Assembly: GCA_963662175.1 (NCBI GenBank)
Contig: OY759221.1
Location: 33,912,045-33,976,044 of the forward strand
DNA: 64,000 nucleotides
Direction: 5' to 3'
Source of the DNA: Aradus depressus
Taxonomy: Eukaryota; Arthropoda; Insecta; Hemiptera; Aradidae
The first letter of the stretch is position 1. Each line of letters opens with the position of its first letter. The translations under genes were made by a program, and so were the position numbers. Positions 10,150-21,881 of the stretch are shown in pieces. Under the pieces are notes generated by a model. That model had not been told where the DNA came from, ran no database searches, and saw only the letters and a program-made list of their open reading frames with translations.

Positions 10150-10290
10150 TCACTAGGTCATATCGCCTACTACCAGAACGCTCTTTCGTCACTCTGGTAC
10201 ACGTGAGCTCGACTCTACTATGGGAGTCTTACATTTTGTCTATTTAGGTTTATTCGCCTAGGGTAAGGGTTGTTTAACGAGTACCTGACA
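10150..10290 (-). repeat. SINE-2 fragment
   Basis: GGTCATATCGCCTACTACCA through GAGTACCTGACA: central SINE-2 in reverse, missing both ends. Confidence 0.75.
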
Positions 10291-10383
10291 AGGTTCACAT
10301 CCGACTTTCATGTTTACGTATCCTCGGAATAGAACAAACGAAATTAAAAATTAGAATGATACGAGTGAACAGTATCTTCATAA

Positions 10384-10650
10384 TAATGAGAGAAGTCAAG
10401 GTTCTGTCGTGTAAATAAAAAAAACTCAGTATTTGGCCAACGTTTTGGAAACTTGGAATTTCCTTCTTCAGGGCCTTATAACGACTTCAGTGGATGTGTG
10501 TGATGAAGGTGGTATGTGTTAGTGATTTCACGAACTTCATCACTCGAGTCATTATAAGGCCCTGAAAAAGGGAATTCCAAGTTTCCGAAACGTTGACCAA
10601 ATACTGAGTTTTCTATTTACACGACAGAACCTCGACTTTTCTCAATATTA
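10384..10650. mobile_element. Foldback element with two hammerhead-like motifs
   Basis: Complementary arms 10384-10490 and 10548-10650 share AGGTTCTGTCGTGTAAAT, CTCAGTATTTGG and AGGGCCTTATAA, separated by a short spacer. Each arm holds the same 41-base motif: minus strand 10435-10475 and plus strand 10558-10598. Read as RNA it gives GGCC, CUGAAGA, A, a GGAA/UUCC stem, GAAA, ACGU, U, GGCC. GGCC with GGCC closes a stem I of four pairs in the minus-strand copy. Each arm has one or two core mutations. No protein is encoded. Confidence 0.75.
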
Positions 10651-11224
10651 TAAAAATCAAAACATCTGTCTATCAACATAAATTCAAAAATCCATGAAAT
10701 ATTAAGAAATATAAATATTATTTTGGGATTTGAAATTCCATAGGAGACCCCTTGTAAAATTCGTAACATGAAAGTAAAATACTTTTATAAATACTGTAAA
10801 AATACTGTTTTAATATTCCAGAAATTGACATAAAACTTTATTTTTAGGCAGATAGCTTGGACCAAAGGATATGAACAAAAAAAAAATGAAAATATTAAAA
10901 AACCTTTTGAGTGGACATCATTATTTTTTATTACAACTTCAAACAAATCTCCTAATGAATATTAAAAGTCTGACTGTTCAAAAAATACATTAGTCTGAAG
11001 GTCAATATGAGATAATTAAAAGAAAGATATATTTTGGATTTCATTTAGACAAACATATCTTTTTAACAACATTATTTTGAAAAATACAATATGCACATAA
11101 TTAAAAACTGCCTATAACCACATCTTGTGATGGTAACGTAATATCTCCAGAGAGTATAGTTAGCACTCGATCATACTTTACTGAATAAAGTAAGAAACAT
11201 GGCGTTTATTGGCGGAAAAAACAA
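10651..11224. other. AT-rich stretch, no gene seen
   Basis: No open frame, splice-site series or recognisable repeat, apart from similarity of 10650-11030 to 13120-13460 (both contain ATAGGAGACCCC- or TCTTATAAAATGAAAGTAAA-like phrases and a shared ACCAAAGG). That points to an old interspersed repeat of about 350 bp. Confidence 0.4.
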
Positions 11225-11715
11225 CAAAAAGTCGATGGTGAATCACCGACCCGCACGAATTAATCAATTAACGTTCGCTCTCAAACCAATTTATTACTTT
11301 GTTTCCTCATATTAAATGTCATATTGATATATTCGTTACATTGATAATTAATAGGATTTTTGAATTGAGTTCCCGCCTCCCCTCCGCCGATTGTTGGATC
11401 CTGGATCCACATACTGATTGTCGTATCGATACTTTTATTATTTCCATATGATACTTTCATATACTATCGACTAATCCCCCTCTTCCTTTTGGCGGATTTG
11501 CCTACTAATCCCCCTCTTCCTTTTGGCGGATTTGCCTGAGTTTCAAAAGGTGTCGAATCACATATAAAATTTCTTGGCAATTTTATCGGGAGTTTCCATT
11601 CAGAAAGGACTTTTTTTTCATTTTCGGAATCAGGGAGTCGGAAAACATGAAATTTCAGTGAAAACTCCACATAGAGTTTCTGACAGATTACATACACTTC
11701 GTATAGTGTATATCG
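11225..11715 (+). repeat. HP repeat
   Basis: GGTGAATCACCGACCCGCAC and GAATTAATCAATTAACGTTC at the 5' end, internal phrases, a 42-base internal duplication (CTAATCCCCCTCTTCCTTTT twice), and a shortened 3' terminus CAGATTACATACACTTCGTATAG. Confidence 0.7.
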
Positions 11716-12052
11716 AATAGAATGAGTGATTAATTTAAAATATTGTGAGGGATGGTAGGCATTCTAAGATAGCATTACGATTCAGTTCAGACTCAATGTT
11801 CCTAACTTTATATTGCATTCAAATAATGAATATTCATATTGCATTCAGTGAGAAGAAATTAGCATTAATTGTTGCAAAACTGAATTTTTCATAAACCATA
11901 CCGAAGGATGATAAATTATTTCTTATAAATAATACAATTAGATATTAAGTTTGAATGGTTCCAGTCATGCAACGCTCACGATCTGCTGAAAAACCAGGGC
12001 ATAAGTCACAATAACTAAATAATCGAAGAAAAAAACAATATGAACGTTAAAG

Positions 12053-12430
12053 ATAGACGAAGGAGGAGATAAGGCTTTTGGTCGAATAAAACAAACTTGT
12101 GGAATCTCTGCCAAGCTTTCGGCACCTTCTTCAGAGCCTGTATTGTGACATATATAAAATATTAATACTGCGTTAATGTATGCAGATATGAATGAAGGAC
12201 TTTTCATTTAAATTTCAGTTTGTTTTCAAGTAAATTATTTAATGTTAATTATTGGTATAGTCACAATTATGTCATGTCCTTTAAATCATACCTACATATA
12301 TTAACGCAGTAATAATACTTGATATATGTCAATACAGGCTCTGAAGAAGATACACTGAGTGCCGAAAGCTTCGCAGAAAGTCCAGAAGTTTGTTTTATTC
12401 GACCACAACCCTGATCTCTCCTCCTTCGTA
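12053..12430. mobile_element. Foldback element with two hammerhead-like motifs
   Basis: Arms about 12053-12182 and 12296-12430 share GACGAAGGAGGAGA, GTCGAATAAAACAAACTT and ACATATATAAAATATTAATA-type sequence. Motifs lie at 12110-12138 (minus) and 12337-12374 (plus): CTGAAGA, A, stem, GAAA, AGCT palindrome, T. The two arms differ in the length of the middle stem (the minus copy has lost about 9 bases), which suggests independent decay. Confidence 0.75.
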
Positions 12431-13540
12431 TTACATCGTTGCTCCTCCTAAATTGTTAATGATAGAGATATAGCGGAAAATAATTCGAAAAATGTTTAAA
12501 TATTAACTTGGTACTATATACCTAGTCAATATATCCCAAAAAATTAATACATAATAATGAAATTACAAACAATATAATTGCAAGGCAACGTTCATGATTA
12601 TGTAAGAAATAATTCGTTCTTGTGAGGTTTAGCACGATCCCCCCCCACCACATGGAACATCCCACTTAACGAAAAAAAAAGTGTTCAACAGGAAATGTCT
12701 GTTCAGAGTTTTCATTAGTCGTAGAAAAAGGCAGAAACTTGACAAGATGAAGCCATGATACGCCCATAGAATGCGTCTGCAAACCAAAATGAAGATTTAA
12801 ATCCAATATTTATTCAAAGTTTATAATACATTTTATTTTAATATTGATTCTTACATCATTAGAAGCGGAACAAAATGAGAAGAGATCTTATAATAAACAG
12901 AATATATGAAAAATGTCTAAAGAATAATAAGTGGGTAGGAGGGATGCCTTGAATAGGAGTGACCCTCCCATAAGTTCTACATGGCTGCACCGACAGGGTT
13001 TGGTCCTCCAGATAAAGAAGACAAAAGAGGAGGCCTTGTGGGTGAGTGGTTAAACTGACTGGCTAATTACCTCTCAGTCTCATGTTCGATTTCTCAGATC
13101 GATAAATGAATCAGGTCCAAAATGGGGGAAGTTATAAAATTGGATAAATCTGTCTATCAGGATAATCCAAAATCCCTGAAGAACGAAGAAATATAAATTG
13201 TATATTTGGATTCAATATTCTATAAGAATGATCTCTTATAAAATGAAAGTAAAATCATTCCAAAATTTACACAAAATATTATTTTTGGAAAAATAGACAG
13301 GACCAAAGGCGATAACACAAAAAAAAGCTATTAAAAAAACCTTTTGAGCTGAAATAATGTTTTTCATTACAATTTCAAACAAACTTTCTAAAGAATATTA
13401 AAATACCAACAAAAGTTACGTTAGTTTGAAGGACAAGATAAAAGATAACTAAAATAAAAATAAAAGTTATATAAAACAATTTAGACAAAAATATATTTTT
13501 AGTATATCTATCATTTTGATTACAAGGGCGCCAGTAGCTC
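12431..13540. other. No gene seen; possible old repeat
   Basis: AT-rich sequence with short open frames only. 13010-13100 is slightly richer in GC (GGCCTTGTGGGTGAGTGGTT and GTTCGATTTCTCAGATCG), which looks like a decayed tRNA-headed SINE head. 13120-13460 resembles 10650-11030. Confidence 0.35.
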
Positions 13541-13546
13541 AGAGGT

Positions 13547-13866
13547 TAGTTAGTTATTATGACTAATGTCCGGGCTTTAACTACGAGGTCATATACTACC
13601 AGAGCGCTCTTTCGTCACTCTGGTGGACATGAGCTCGACTCTACTATGGGCGTCCTAAATTATGATTTACCTAGGGCAGGGGTCTTTCACGAGTACCTGA
13701 CATCGTACAGACTTGGGGACCATCACTTAACGTCCCATCCGAAGGACGGCATGCTTAAGTTTATTTTACCTCCCAGATAAAATAAACTAAGGGCCTCGGC
13801 CGAGTTACGAACCCACGTTCTTGAGCTCAGAAGACAAGCACGCATACCACTGAGCTACCGGCGCCC
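13547..13866 (-). repeat. SINE-2 copy
   Basis: Reverse-oriented and nearly full length: TTATGACTAATGTCCGGGCT to CACTGAGCTACCGGCGCCCT. Internal deletion around the ACCTAGGG region and AACTA-type tail. Confidence 0.85.
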
Positions 13867-13867
13867 T

Positions 13868-13935
13868 CAAGGTAGCCTCAGTAGCTCAGAGGTAGCGTAC
13901 TAGTCTACTGAGTTCGAAATCGCAGTTTCGAAGCA
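13868..13935 (+). repeat. SINE tRNA-like head fragment
   Basis: GGTAGCCTCAGTAGCTCAGA and ACTGAGTTCGAAATCGCAG: A-box and B-box-like pieces of a SINE head. It abuts the previous SINE on one side and an HP repeat on the other, so it is a remnant, not a tRNA gene. Confidence 0.45.
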
Positions 13936-14162
13936 CGAATTATTCAACTAAGTTGTTGCTCTCCCTCTAAAACTAATGATTCAGCTTAAAATGATTAGTT
14001 GACTTATACAAGGACTTCTGAATCCTCATAATAAATTTTGTGTCAATGCATTCATTACACCGGCAAATATTGGGGTGTTTGAAACTTCCTTTTTTTCAAT
14101 TTTTGAATCGAAGGATGGCAAACATTACTTCCACTATACTTCGCAGAGCTGGAGAAGTAAAA
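13936..14162 (+). repeat. HP repeat with internal deletion
   Basis: GCACGAATTATTCAACTAAG at the 5' side, one internal unit, and the 3' end CTATACTTCGCAGAGCTGGAGAAGTAA. The 3' hairpin is partly mutated while the GGAGAAG closing arm is intact. Confidence 0.65.
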
Positions 14163-15352
14163 ATAGCTCTGTCTAATAATATTATTTAAATAAATAACAG
14201 TAGTCCTCTCTGTGCGTTTAAACCATTTTTACATGAACTATCGAGACCTTCATTTTCGCAATTAAACTTGCAAACTTCCTAAGAATATTAAATATATAAA
14301 ATACCTCATACCCATAAGTAATAAATATATAAATGCCTAACATCCGTAAGTAATAAAAATACTATGTATTATACAAATCACAGTGAAAAGGGCAGCATCA
14401 CAAAAATAAAACGGAATAGGTTGACGCATTTTTCAAAACTTATCTATGTAATATTTAATGCAATATTAGTTGGGATTAGAGAAACTATTTATAATGAAGA
14501 TATTTGTTAAAACAGATAATTCTGGTATTTTACAAAATTATTTAAACCCTATTTGTATGAAAACAATGTCATTTCTCAACAAAAAAAAAATTATTGAGTG
14601 GACATCCAAGGTCAACTCCAAATATGAGTCATATTCATTTTTTTTTTTTTATATACCCGCCTCTTTATCTTGAGAGATTATAAAAATCACTGATATCATT
14701 TATAAATATATGAACATTAAAACTGTATATAATTCATTATCAACTTATGTCCTATCTGAAATGTCGATAACTGTATATGTAGAGAAGAGGATTTATGTTT
14801 CAATCTATAAGCTAGTCCCTCATAAATTTAAATTTAAACTATCTGTACTTATCATTGAAATCTATAACAGTTGAAAATTGTTGAATAATAGATCTTAACA
14901 ATAAATTGTACATGATTAATGAACTATGAGCGACACATTCATTATGTTAAAATACTTGCGCACTTTATGCTTCTCAGAATTTTATTAAAATATAACTTAT
15001 TTCTCTATTCTGCTACAACTTATATATTTTTTTAAATAATTATATGTCATGCCAAAAAAAAAAACATTTAAAGGGAATATATGTATATATATATATATTT
15101 TTTTTTTATCAATTAAAATTCTCTAAACTGTGATAATAGGCCTAAAAGCAGAAATTTAGTTAGGGTTAAATAATGCAAGCCAGTTGTGGGAAAACCCGAA
15201 TAACAACATTATCGAACCGTTCTGAGTCAACAGCAGCACAGACAATCAGTAACATGTTTTCATGATGAAAATAAAACATCACAATTTTAGACATGCCAAG
15301 GTCGACACATAACAAACAAAAACCATTTAACTCAAAAATGAGTTTTACTTAC
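14163..15352. other. AT-rich stretch, probable intron of the APC-like gene
   Basis: No recognisable gene or repeat. It lies downstream of the last detected exon of the APC-like gene on the minus strand, so it is probably intronic. No further exon was found to the left, but coding exons shorter than 60 codons could be missed by eye. Confidence 0.4.
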
Positions 15353-15761
15353 TTTGATTGATGTGATAGGAGGCGGGGTTGAAACTAAACTTGAATCCAG
15401 GGCTGAATAACTAAAACAAAACAAAACATAATAAATGCATTGAAAATGTCAAATGACATAGTTTTAAATATAAATTATATTGAAGGATACCTTTCAGTTC
15501 TCGGTTTGAAACTCCACTCCGTGCTCACATTTTGACTTGAATTTATTTGTCTTTCTGAAAAAGAAATGACACATCAATATCCCTCGTTATTTGTATACAC
15601 AACTACTAGATAGAAAAAAAAAATAGAATTTGGTAATAAATACCGTTTTCATTGTGATCCAAGAGAGGAGCATCTATTTGCCTTTGAAGTTGTCTTGTTT
15701 CGTGAGTTAACGATCTTACTCGATTGAGCAGTTCTTCATAACTTGATACTGGCAACGTCAT
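15353..15761 (-). CDS. APC-like protein, N-terminal exons 1-3 (partial gene)
   Basis: Three short exons chain without a frame break. Exon 1 (15761-15644) starts ATG and encodes MTLPVSSYEELLNRVRSLTH and then ETRQLQRQIDAPLLDHNEN, ending before GTATTT. Exon 2 (15554-15491) follows a pyrimidine-rich TTTCTTTTTCAG and encodes ERQINSSQNVSTEWSFKPRT. Exon 3 (15410-15353) ends in K before a perfect GTAAGT donor. Lengths are 118, 64 and 58 bases; phases 1, 2 and 0 match across both introns (89 and 80 bases). Residues 7-28 have a heptad pattern (Y, L, V, L, L) similar to the N-terminal dimerising coiled coil of APC (adenomatous polyposis coli), where SYDQLLxQVxxLxxE occurs. APC scaffolds beta-catenin destruction and binds the cytoskeleton. 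The identification rests on this short motif. Downstream armadillo-repeat exons are not seen, so the gene presumably continues to the left or beyond the window. Confidence 0.6.
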
Positions 15762-16829
15762 CCCGGACAAAACAACACTAATTTTTGTACATATTTACAA
15801 CAATGCACTCCAATTAAGTTTGGAATTATTACTATCACTTATTAAGACACTATCACAAAGCACTAAGTATTGACTAAGAATGAAATCTTGATTGCTTACG
15901 ATACTTTTTTTTAACTTTAAAATTGAATAATTGTTTGTTTTAAGCGTAAAACAAAATGACGGAATAAGAGACACATCAACAACCCTTAACTGAAGCCCTC
16001 TCCGAAAGACTATTTACTTCTAGCAAGACTCCACTTATTGTATAGTTTTCAGTGTTGCCACGATTAAACTGGTGACTGATAAAACAAAATATCGTTGTTA
16101 AGAAAATACCCATGTATTCTAAACTTACTATGAATAAATAATAGGTATATTTCTTATTACAACTAATATGATCAGTAACAATAGCAAAATACAAACATTA
16201 ATAATATCATTAATCAGGGAATTAACTTAAAGCCAAATATACTTTAATGTACTTTTCCATTTATTATCGAATAATATACTAGTTGAAACTTAATGAAATA
16301 GGGCATAAATATTTTAATTCATAGAAAGAAGAAAACAATAACGATGGAGGGGGCGTATCTAACACTAACAGCAGTTACCCACTATCAACTTCACATTTTT
16401 AATCAGATATTCTGTATAAAATTCTAAACTATTATTCTCAAATTATATTTTTTATTTATTTAGCATCTTAGGTCTCTATTAATGGTCCCCAGAAGTTGTA
16501 TATGCTTATTTCTGCTCGAACTTATCTTATTTTCTTTTTTATGGCGTTATGGATTTTAGTGAGTTTTCGTAGTAATCAGAAAAACATTTTTATGAAACAT
16601 GCCCCCCTGAACACGATTTGGGGGATCGTTCTAATTCTTATGTAATTATTGTTATATCCTTTCGCGGCTCCTAAATATTTGTTTTATATTGATGTTATTT
16701 GTTTCTATTTTAATAGCTTTATTTAGGTAATTTTTTTGTTATGGGTCAGAAATGATAAAAGCAAAACGACCTATAATTCCAATTTCAACAAATTATTCCT
16801 ATACATTAAGCAAAATCTCAACTTCTTAC
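15762..16829. other. Upstream region of the APC-like gene
   Basis: AT-rich. It should contain the 5' UTR or promoter of the minus-strand gene starting at 15761. No TATA or initiator element could be assigned with confidence. Short open frames here show no family resemblance. Confidence 0.3.
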
Positions 16830-16910
16830 TTATTTCGCTGTCAAAGGACCCTGAAGATCCTTAGCCGTCCACACCAGCTTCTTCCACCGCGATCTGTCGT
16901 GCTCCACAGT
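16830..16910 (-). pseudogene. LINE ORF2 C-terminal remnant (RTE-like)
   Basis: A 26-residue frame ending in a stop: TVEHDRSRWKKLVWTAKDLQ followed by GPLTAK. A DRxxW(K/R)xLVxxA pattern just before the stop is typical of the last residues of some RTE or related non-LTR retrotransposon polyproteins. It is more GC-rich than its surroundings. Assignment is tentative. Confidence 0.35.
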
Positions 16911-17205
16911 ACATCACATGGTGTTCTACGGCATCTTTCTTCACCAGAACAGTGTTTGAACTACTAGAATCGTTAAAAAAATTTGCTTCGGCCATATTAG
17001 AGAACCTGTGTTGATAAGGTAAATGGAATGACACCAAGAAGGGTGAAAAGTACCCCAGTATCTAGGTGAGCCATGTATAAAGGTAGTTATAAAAAAATAT
17101 CAGACATAGATCACATATCAATACACAAGTAATATTATAGGTTTCATTTTTTTCGGTCAAGGTTTAAATTGTACGATTTTAGAGAAATACTGACAATTTT
17201 AATAA

Positions 17206-17511
17206 TTAATTTGGCTTTAAGGATGTAGCATACCCCAAAAAAGCAAGACTTCCTGAAGAATTTATTAGTTCACCACAATGCCGCGAGTAATTTTCGTCGG
17301 CCATTAATTCCTTCTTGAATTTTAAGAAATTATAAAAAATATTTTTCCCTTCTCCGAATAAAATTATTGTTCCGATTTCATCCAAAGAAATTTTAAAATC
17401 CCCTATGAGACAATTCACAGAACTGTTGCAGATTTTGTCATCAAAATTGTTCGAGTTAGAAGGATGAGAGGACCAACAATAAATTAAATTTATTTTGATT
17501 TTACTCACCAT
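17206..17511 (-). CDS. Unrecognised 101-codon open frame
   Basis: The longest intact frame in this part of the window: start ATG at 17511, stop at 17206. The product has no signal peptide and no repeated motif; it is rich in N, S, I and F, reflecting AT content. The ATG is followed at once by GTGAGTAAAATC, a good splice-donor consensus, so it may not be used as coding in this frame. I recognise no family. It could be a chance frame or part of a decayed element. Confidence 0.18.
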   Translation of the reverse strand: MVSKIKINLIYCWSSHPSNSNNFDDKICNSSVNCLIGDFKISLDEIGTIILFGEGKNIFYNFLKFKKELMADENYSRHCGELINSSGSLAFLGYATSLKPN

Positions 17512-18692
17512 TCCATTTTATTTTATACTATACTTAATCATATCCAACAATTTCATTTTTTGATCTCCCCTTACCCCCACCTTAGTTCAAAATTCATGCT
17601 TCGACGCAAACAAGTAACTTTTCCAAGGATGATTGTTGATGTTCTTGACCCCCCACAGTCGCCATATTGAATATAAAATGTACAAAAATTATATTTCATA
17701 TTTACTCGCAGTTAGCTTTCATATAAGATCCTACTCGGGTTTCTCAGGAAATATTTTGTTTTTGCGACCTCCTAGTTTCCGCCTCAGCAGGGACAAAAAC
17801 TTCTGGTGATGTCGCTTATATTTTTCCTGGTTATGGGTTATATTCGTGGATATTTCAGAAAAAAATTCAACTTTCTAGCTCAAATAGATTGATCTCTCGA
17901 CAGACAATACACACACAGCTCGTTACCAGGTTCCATTTTCTGTTTTCCACTTCCAGAACCCTAAAAAGGACCTAGATAAAAGTACATTTTTCCCCAAGTA
18001 CCTAAAAATAAATTCAACGCTCTTAGTACTTACGTATAACCAGGAGTACCTACATTCAAAACGGTACATTACAAAATTGCTGATATTTTTCAAACTTTTC
18101 ATAAAAATCGTTCTTATAAAAGAGAAAACCCAAGTTCTTTAACCAGAAAAATAGGAACAGAAGAGGATATTTTTAAAATTAAAATTTCACGCTAAATGCT
18201 ATCAGAACAAAAAAGCGGGATTTTTCATCAGAAAGATTAAAGAGAGCATATGAGCTAAATAAACGTTTCTCAATTTCCAGTTAAAGCTGAGGTTTTCAGT
18301 TCAGAATAGTTGCGCCTTTCTTCTGAAAGAACAGCCTTCAGTCGTTAGTGATTGCTAAGTTTTGCAATTCTTCTTTGTAGACGTAAAGGATATCGTACGA
18401 GAAAAAAAGATCAGACCAATCTCAAATATTCACCCCTTTTTTCGCCAATATAATCCTCCAGTCTCTGTGTATATCAACATATTCTCAAAAAAAAAATGAA
18501 ATAATAAAAAAAGTATTTTTATATTTATTATTGTCATCTTTAATCTATTTTCATATACGCATATATATTTGTATTTTATTGAAATTGTATTTTTAATGTT
18601 TTCCATGTTTTTAAGGCTTAACTGTACAAGAGGGACAGTCCCCTTCTTTGGGTTGTAAACTGGTTGATCTTCCATTTAGTATTTGTTATGTC
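17512..18692. other. No gene seen
   Basis: AT-rich unique-looking sequence without a recognisable open frame or repeat. 17560-17660 is mildly GC-richer but has no supported coding. Confidence 0.3.
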
Positions 18693-18729
18693 GTGGCTGA
18701 AGATGGTAGAATACCGAAAGTACACCCAT
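18693..18729 (+). ncRNA. Hammerhead-like motif, well-formed stem II
   Basis: Order in sequence: GTGG, CTGAAGA, T, GGTA-GAA-TACC, GAAA, GTAC, A, C, CCAT. CTGAAGA and GAAA are the two conserved hammerhead strands, the GGTA/TACC stem is perfect, and GTGG can pair with CCAT (one wobble). Deviations: an extra T after CTGAAGA, and A where U16.1 is expected. No inverted partner was seen nearby, so this is a solo copy. Confidence 0.45.
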
Positions 18730-19489
18730 ATTTTTTATATATTTTGTGAAATAGACATTTAAAAAAAAAAATAAGTTTTTGTTTATATTTAAAAAAAGAA
18801 AGAAAAGTTGTGAACACTTACCACGGACGCGCTAACCTTACGCAGATTCTGCGTTCATGGACTTCGTTTTTATTTAGAACTGAAACACCTTTTCACACCT
18901 GATTTTAGAAAACTTAGCTACCATGCAATACTTTGTTAAGCTGGCGAAAATGTTGTAAGCTGTTTTGAGCCTTCATATGCTTAAAATTAAATTTGTTACT
19001 AAATGTTCAAAGAAATAAATAAATAAAACTAAATTTATAACTGAATGTTCAAAAAAATGAAATTATATGTGTTACTAAATGTTAAAATAATAAATAAAAT
19101 ATTTTATGCTTGATTATGACATACGAAGTAAAGTGGTCTTCATTTTCTTATGATTTAAATAAAAATCTAATCATATCTAAGTTAGTATATGTGACATCCT
19201 CATCTCAAATTGCATTGCTACAGTTGTTTCTGAGCGCACACAATATTATGCAAACACACTGACATCATTGCGAATAAGGTCAAACCGATGATCAGGGGAC
19301 TTTGAAATGTGAAATTTCGTCGAAACATTAACCTCGAAGCACTATTACAATACTTGGTTATATAAAAGATATAAGAAAGTAAAAAGATACTCATTGAAAT
19401 AAAAAAAAACGCTAAAATCTCCTAACTAAACCTGGGTAGGGAAAATTGAATCGTACAGAAGAGTCAAGAGCAAGCCAGTAGAGCAGAAA

Positions 19490-19543
19490 AGCCCTGTGGT
19501 AATAGGCGATATGACCTCGTAGTTAAAGCCCGAACATGAGTCA
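19490..19543 (+). repeat. SINE-2 3'-end fragment
   Basis: TAATAGGCGATATGACCTCG and TAGTTAAAGCCCGAACATGA: the last 50 or so bases of SINE-2, 5'-truncated. The stretch 18730-19489 before it shows nothing recognisable, nor does 19544-20464. Confidence 0.75.
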
Positions 19544-20329
19544 CAAGAAACAAACAAAACAATAATCTTTAAAGAAAATTGCATCTTTGGATTAATCTTT
19601 TTTTGCTATCAATCAATGAACTGTTTATAAGGTCTTCCTCAGATTACAACGCAATCTTGATGAGATTTTCAACTTAGAACGCATTCGTATAATATACATA
19701 TATATTATATTATAACAGCGCATAATTAAGAGAATTGATCAAACAGTAAATGATGTCCACTATGCCTCTGACAGAATAATCAAGAACTGACATGTCTTCT
19801 GACAAAAGGAAAAAAAAAATTAAGTCATCAAACTTTAATTCGGCAAGATAATTCTATTAAAAAACTCGTTAAGAAAAATATCAACACTTGTCAATACATT
19901 GTTGTAATGTTATAACAGATACTATTATCTTATTATTATTCAAATTTTGATAACAAACAATTATAGGAAAAAACATTCATATAGAAAAAAGTTTAATATT
20001 TTCATGTATTTTTAAAAATATTATTAACACAATACTTACAATATAGATGGATGCACTATCTTTTTTTTTTTTTTAATTTGACAAATTAACAATAAAAAAA
20101 TATTTATAAATATATTCACTATATACAAAAAGATGGTGACTGACTCAAGTCACTCCACTGGAAACTGATCACAATCAAAAATACTTATATATTAACATGA
20201 TGGCTTCATCTCTTCTGAAACAGAAAAAGGAAACAAAATATTTAAAAAAATAAAATAGAATATAGGTGGGAAACTGTCATGGAAACAGAATAAAAAACAT
20301 TGTCGGTAGTGTACTTCCACAGTCTGAAT

Positions 20330-20464
20330 TAATCAACTATCTTTTCGTTCTCACTATGAAAACAATTCGTTGAAAATCAATGGAAGTCTTATTCAGCGAT
20401 TTCTGAATCTTCAATCTAAATTTCGTGTTAATACACACAATTATTAGCGAAAATAAAGCCACTA
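20330..20464 (+). repeat. HP repeat 5' fragment
   Basis: CTGAATTAATCAACTATCTT and the following AAATTTCGTGTTAATACA match the HP 5' end and the first internal unit with many changes. Confidence 0.4.
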
Positions 20465-21070
20465 CTCAAAAAAAAGGTGAGGTAAACTATTGTCGAAAGA
20501 TTATAGACCAATCTCAATGGTCCCAACAATTTCTAAAATTGTTGAGAAAATAATTTTTACGTAATACTTATTGAATAAGAAGCCAATAAACTACTAACTG
20601 GCGAACAATTCGGTTTTAGAAAAATAAATTGACTTCAAATCAGATTTGAATCTATTGAACAAATAATTTTAATTCTAGACAAAAAAGAACAAGTGTCTGG
20701 TATATTCGCTGATTTAACTGAAGCCTTTCATCTGGTGAAGCACGAAATTCTTCTTTAAAAAAATGAGCCACTGCGGCATTAGAGGTATATATATCTTGAT
20801 CTCTTTGGTAGTTACTTATCTGGAAGGCTAGAAAGAGTCGAAGCTCAGGATGTAACACGAAATGTATACATCAGAATGGAGAGAAATTACATGCAGTGTT
20901 CCTCAAGGATTAATCTTTGTCTTTGGGCCTTTTCTGTTCCTCATATACATTAATGATTTACTTAGGTATATGAAACACTTTAGTTCGGTTCTTTTTGCGA
21001 ATTATATTAATATTCCCGTGATGGCAAAAAACCCAACCTCTTTGGAGGAATCTACATTTTTATTTTTATT
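20465..21070 (+). pseudogene. Jockey-like LINE reverse transcriptase pseudogene
   Basis: Reading across at least three frameshifts, the reverse-transcriptase blocks appear in order: DYRPISMVPTISKIVEKII (about 20500-20555), TGEQFGFRK, EQIILILDKKEQVSGIFADL (about 20657-20717) with TEAFHLVKHEILL for the usual TKAFD block, a GIRG block, and CSVPQGLIFVFGPFLFLIYI with NDLLRYM (about 20890-20970). The catalytic FADD/YADD box is degraded to FANY. It is therefore dead. It belongs to the Jockey-type non-LTR retrotransposons by block content. Confidence 0.85.
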
Positions 21071-21177
21071 TAACTCTTTATTGCCATTATATTTTATGGA
21101 TTGTAACCAACAGATACATAAACATACTTCCCCTTCACTAGGCACAGCTGGGGAACTTCACAATCTCACTCCTATGC

Positions 21178-21192
21178 CCCCCCCCCCCCCCC
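21178..21192. repeat. C homopolymer inside HP-derived sequence
   Basis: A run of about 15 C followed by TTCTCTTTAGCAGATTCGTC and TGAAAATTGAAAGGTGACGTCC, a diverged HP internal phrase. It belongs to the same type of sequence that carries most C runs in the window. Confidence 0.5.
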
Positions 21193-21395
21193 CTTCTCTT
21201 TAGCAGATTCGTCTGAAAATTGAAAGGTGACGTCCTTTTTATGGTTTGGATTCATTGAATCTAACCAAATCGGGTCTTGTATATAAAAATCTCTCCGATT
21301 AAACTTTTAAGATGTTTGAAACTGTGCTTATAAAGATGCTACACATGCAATTTGAATGCAAACTCACTTTTGCCTGGAGTGTCCAGTCCCATTTC

Positions 21396-21590
21396 CTATT
21401 TATGTGAGTTGTGCCTTTCGATGTGGGTCTCCAGGATCATCTCATTGGGCTGGTTTGTCTTGCACAGAGGACATGGGAAGTAGTCCATGTCAGGTTGACA
21501 ATGTTGGTTGATCGCATGAGCGTACATATCGTTCTCAGATCCCAACCATCCACACAACGTACAGTTCTTCTCTATCACCGCCACTGGAAT
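21396..21590 (-). CDS. Terminal exon with two C2H2 zinc fingers
   Basis: Minus-strand exon following a TATAATTACAG acceptor and ending in a TAG stop. It encodes 64 residues starting IPVAVIEKN. Finger 1: C-TL-C-(11)-H-(4)-H in CTLCGWLGSENDMYAHAIN then QH. Finger 2: C-PL-C-(12)-H-(3)-H in CPLCKTNQPNEMILETHIER then H. The first exon base is phase 0, which matches the phase-0 end of the AT-hook exon at 30388. Joining the two gives a total of exactly 372 codons. The intron would be 8.8 kb and full of repeats. C2H2 fingers are what a ZAD/AT-hook protein should end with. The join is inferred; intermediate exons cannot be excluded. No AATAAA was seen just downstream. Confidence 0.65.
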   Translation of the reverse strand: MPVAVIEKNCTLCGWLGSENDMYAHAINQHCQPDMDYFPCPLCKTNQPNEMILETHIERHNSHK

Positions 21591-21881
21591 CTGTAATTAT
21601 ATTGAATAATATAGATATTTTTGGATTATATATATATAGGATGGCCCAAGTTCAATGCGACACCCAATTTTCACCCAGAGGGCTATGGTTGCTAGCTACA
21701 AATATGGAACAAACCAATCTTTAACTGTTTTTTATCCAGACAATCATTGATCTCCCCTTGGAAGGCTATGCCACGAGCCAAACTTTTTTTTGTACCCCAC
21801 GTTTTTCTTTTCAAATTTTGAAACTAGATTTTTTGAAAAGTTAAATGACACACAAATGATATTGATAGAAAAAGTATTTTT

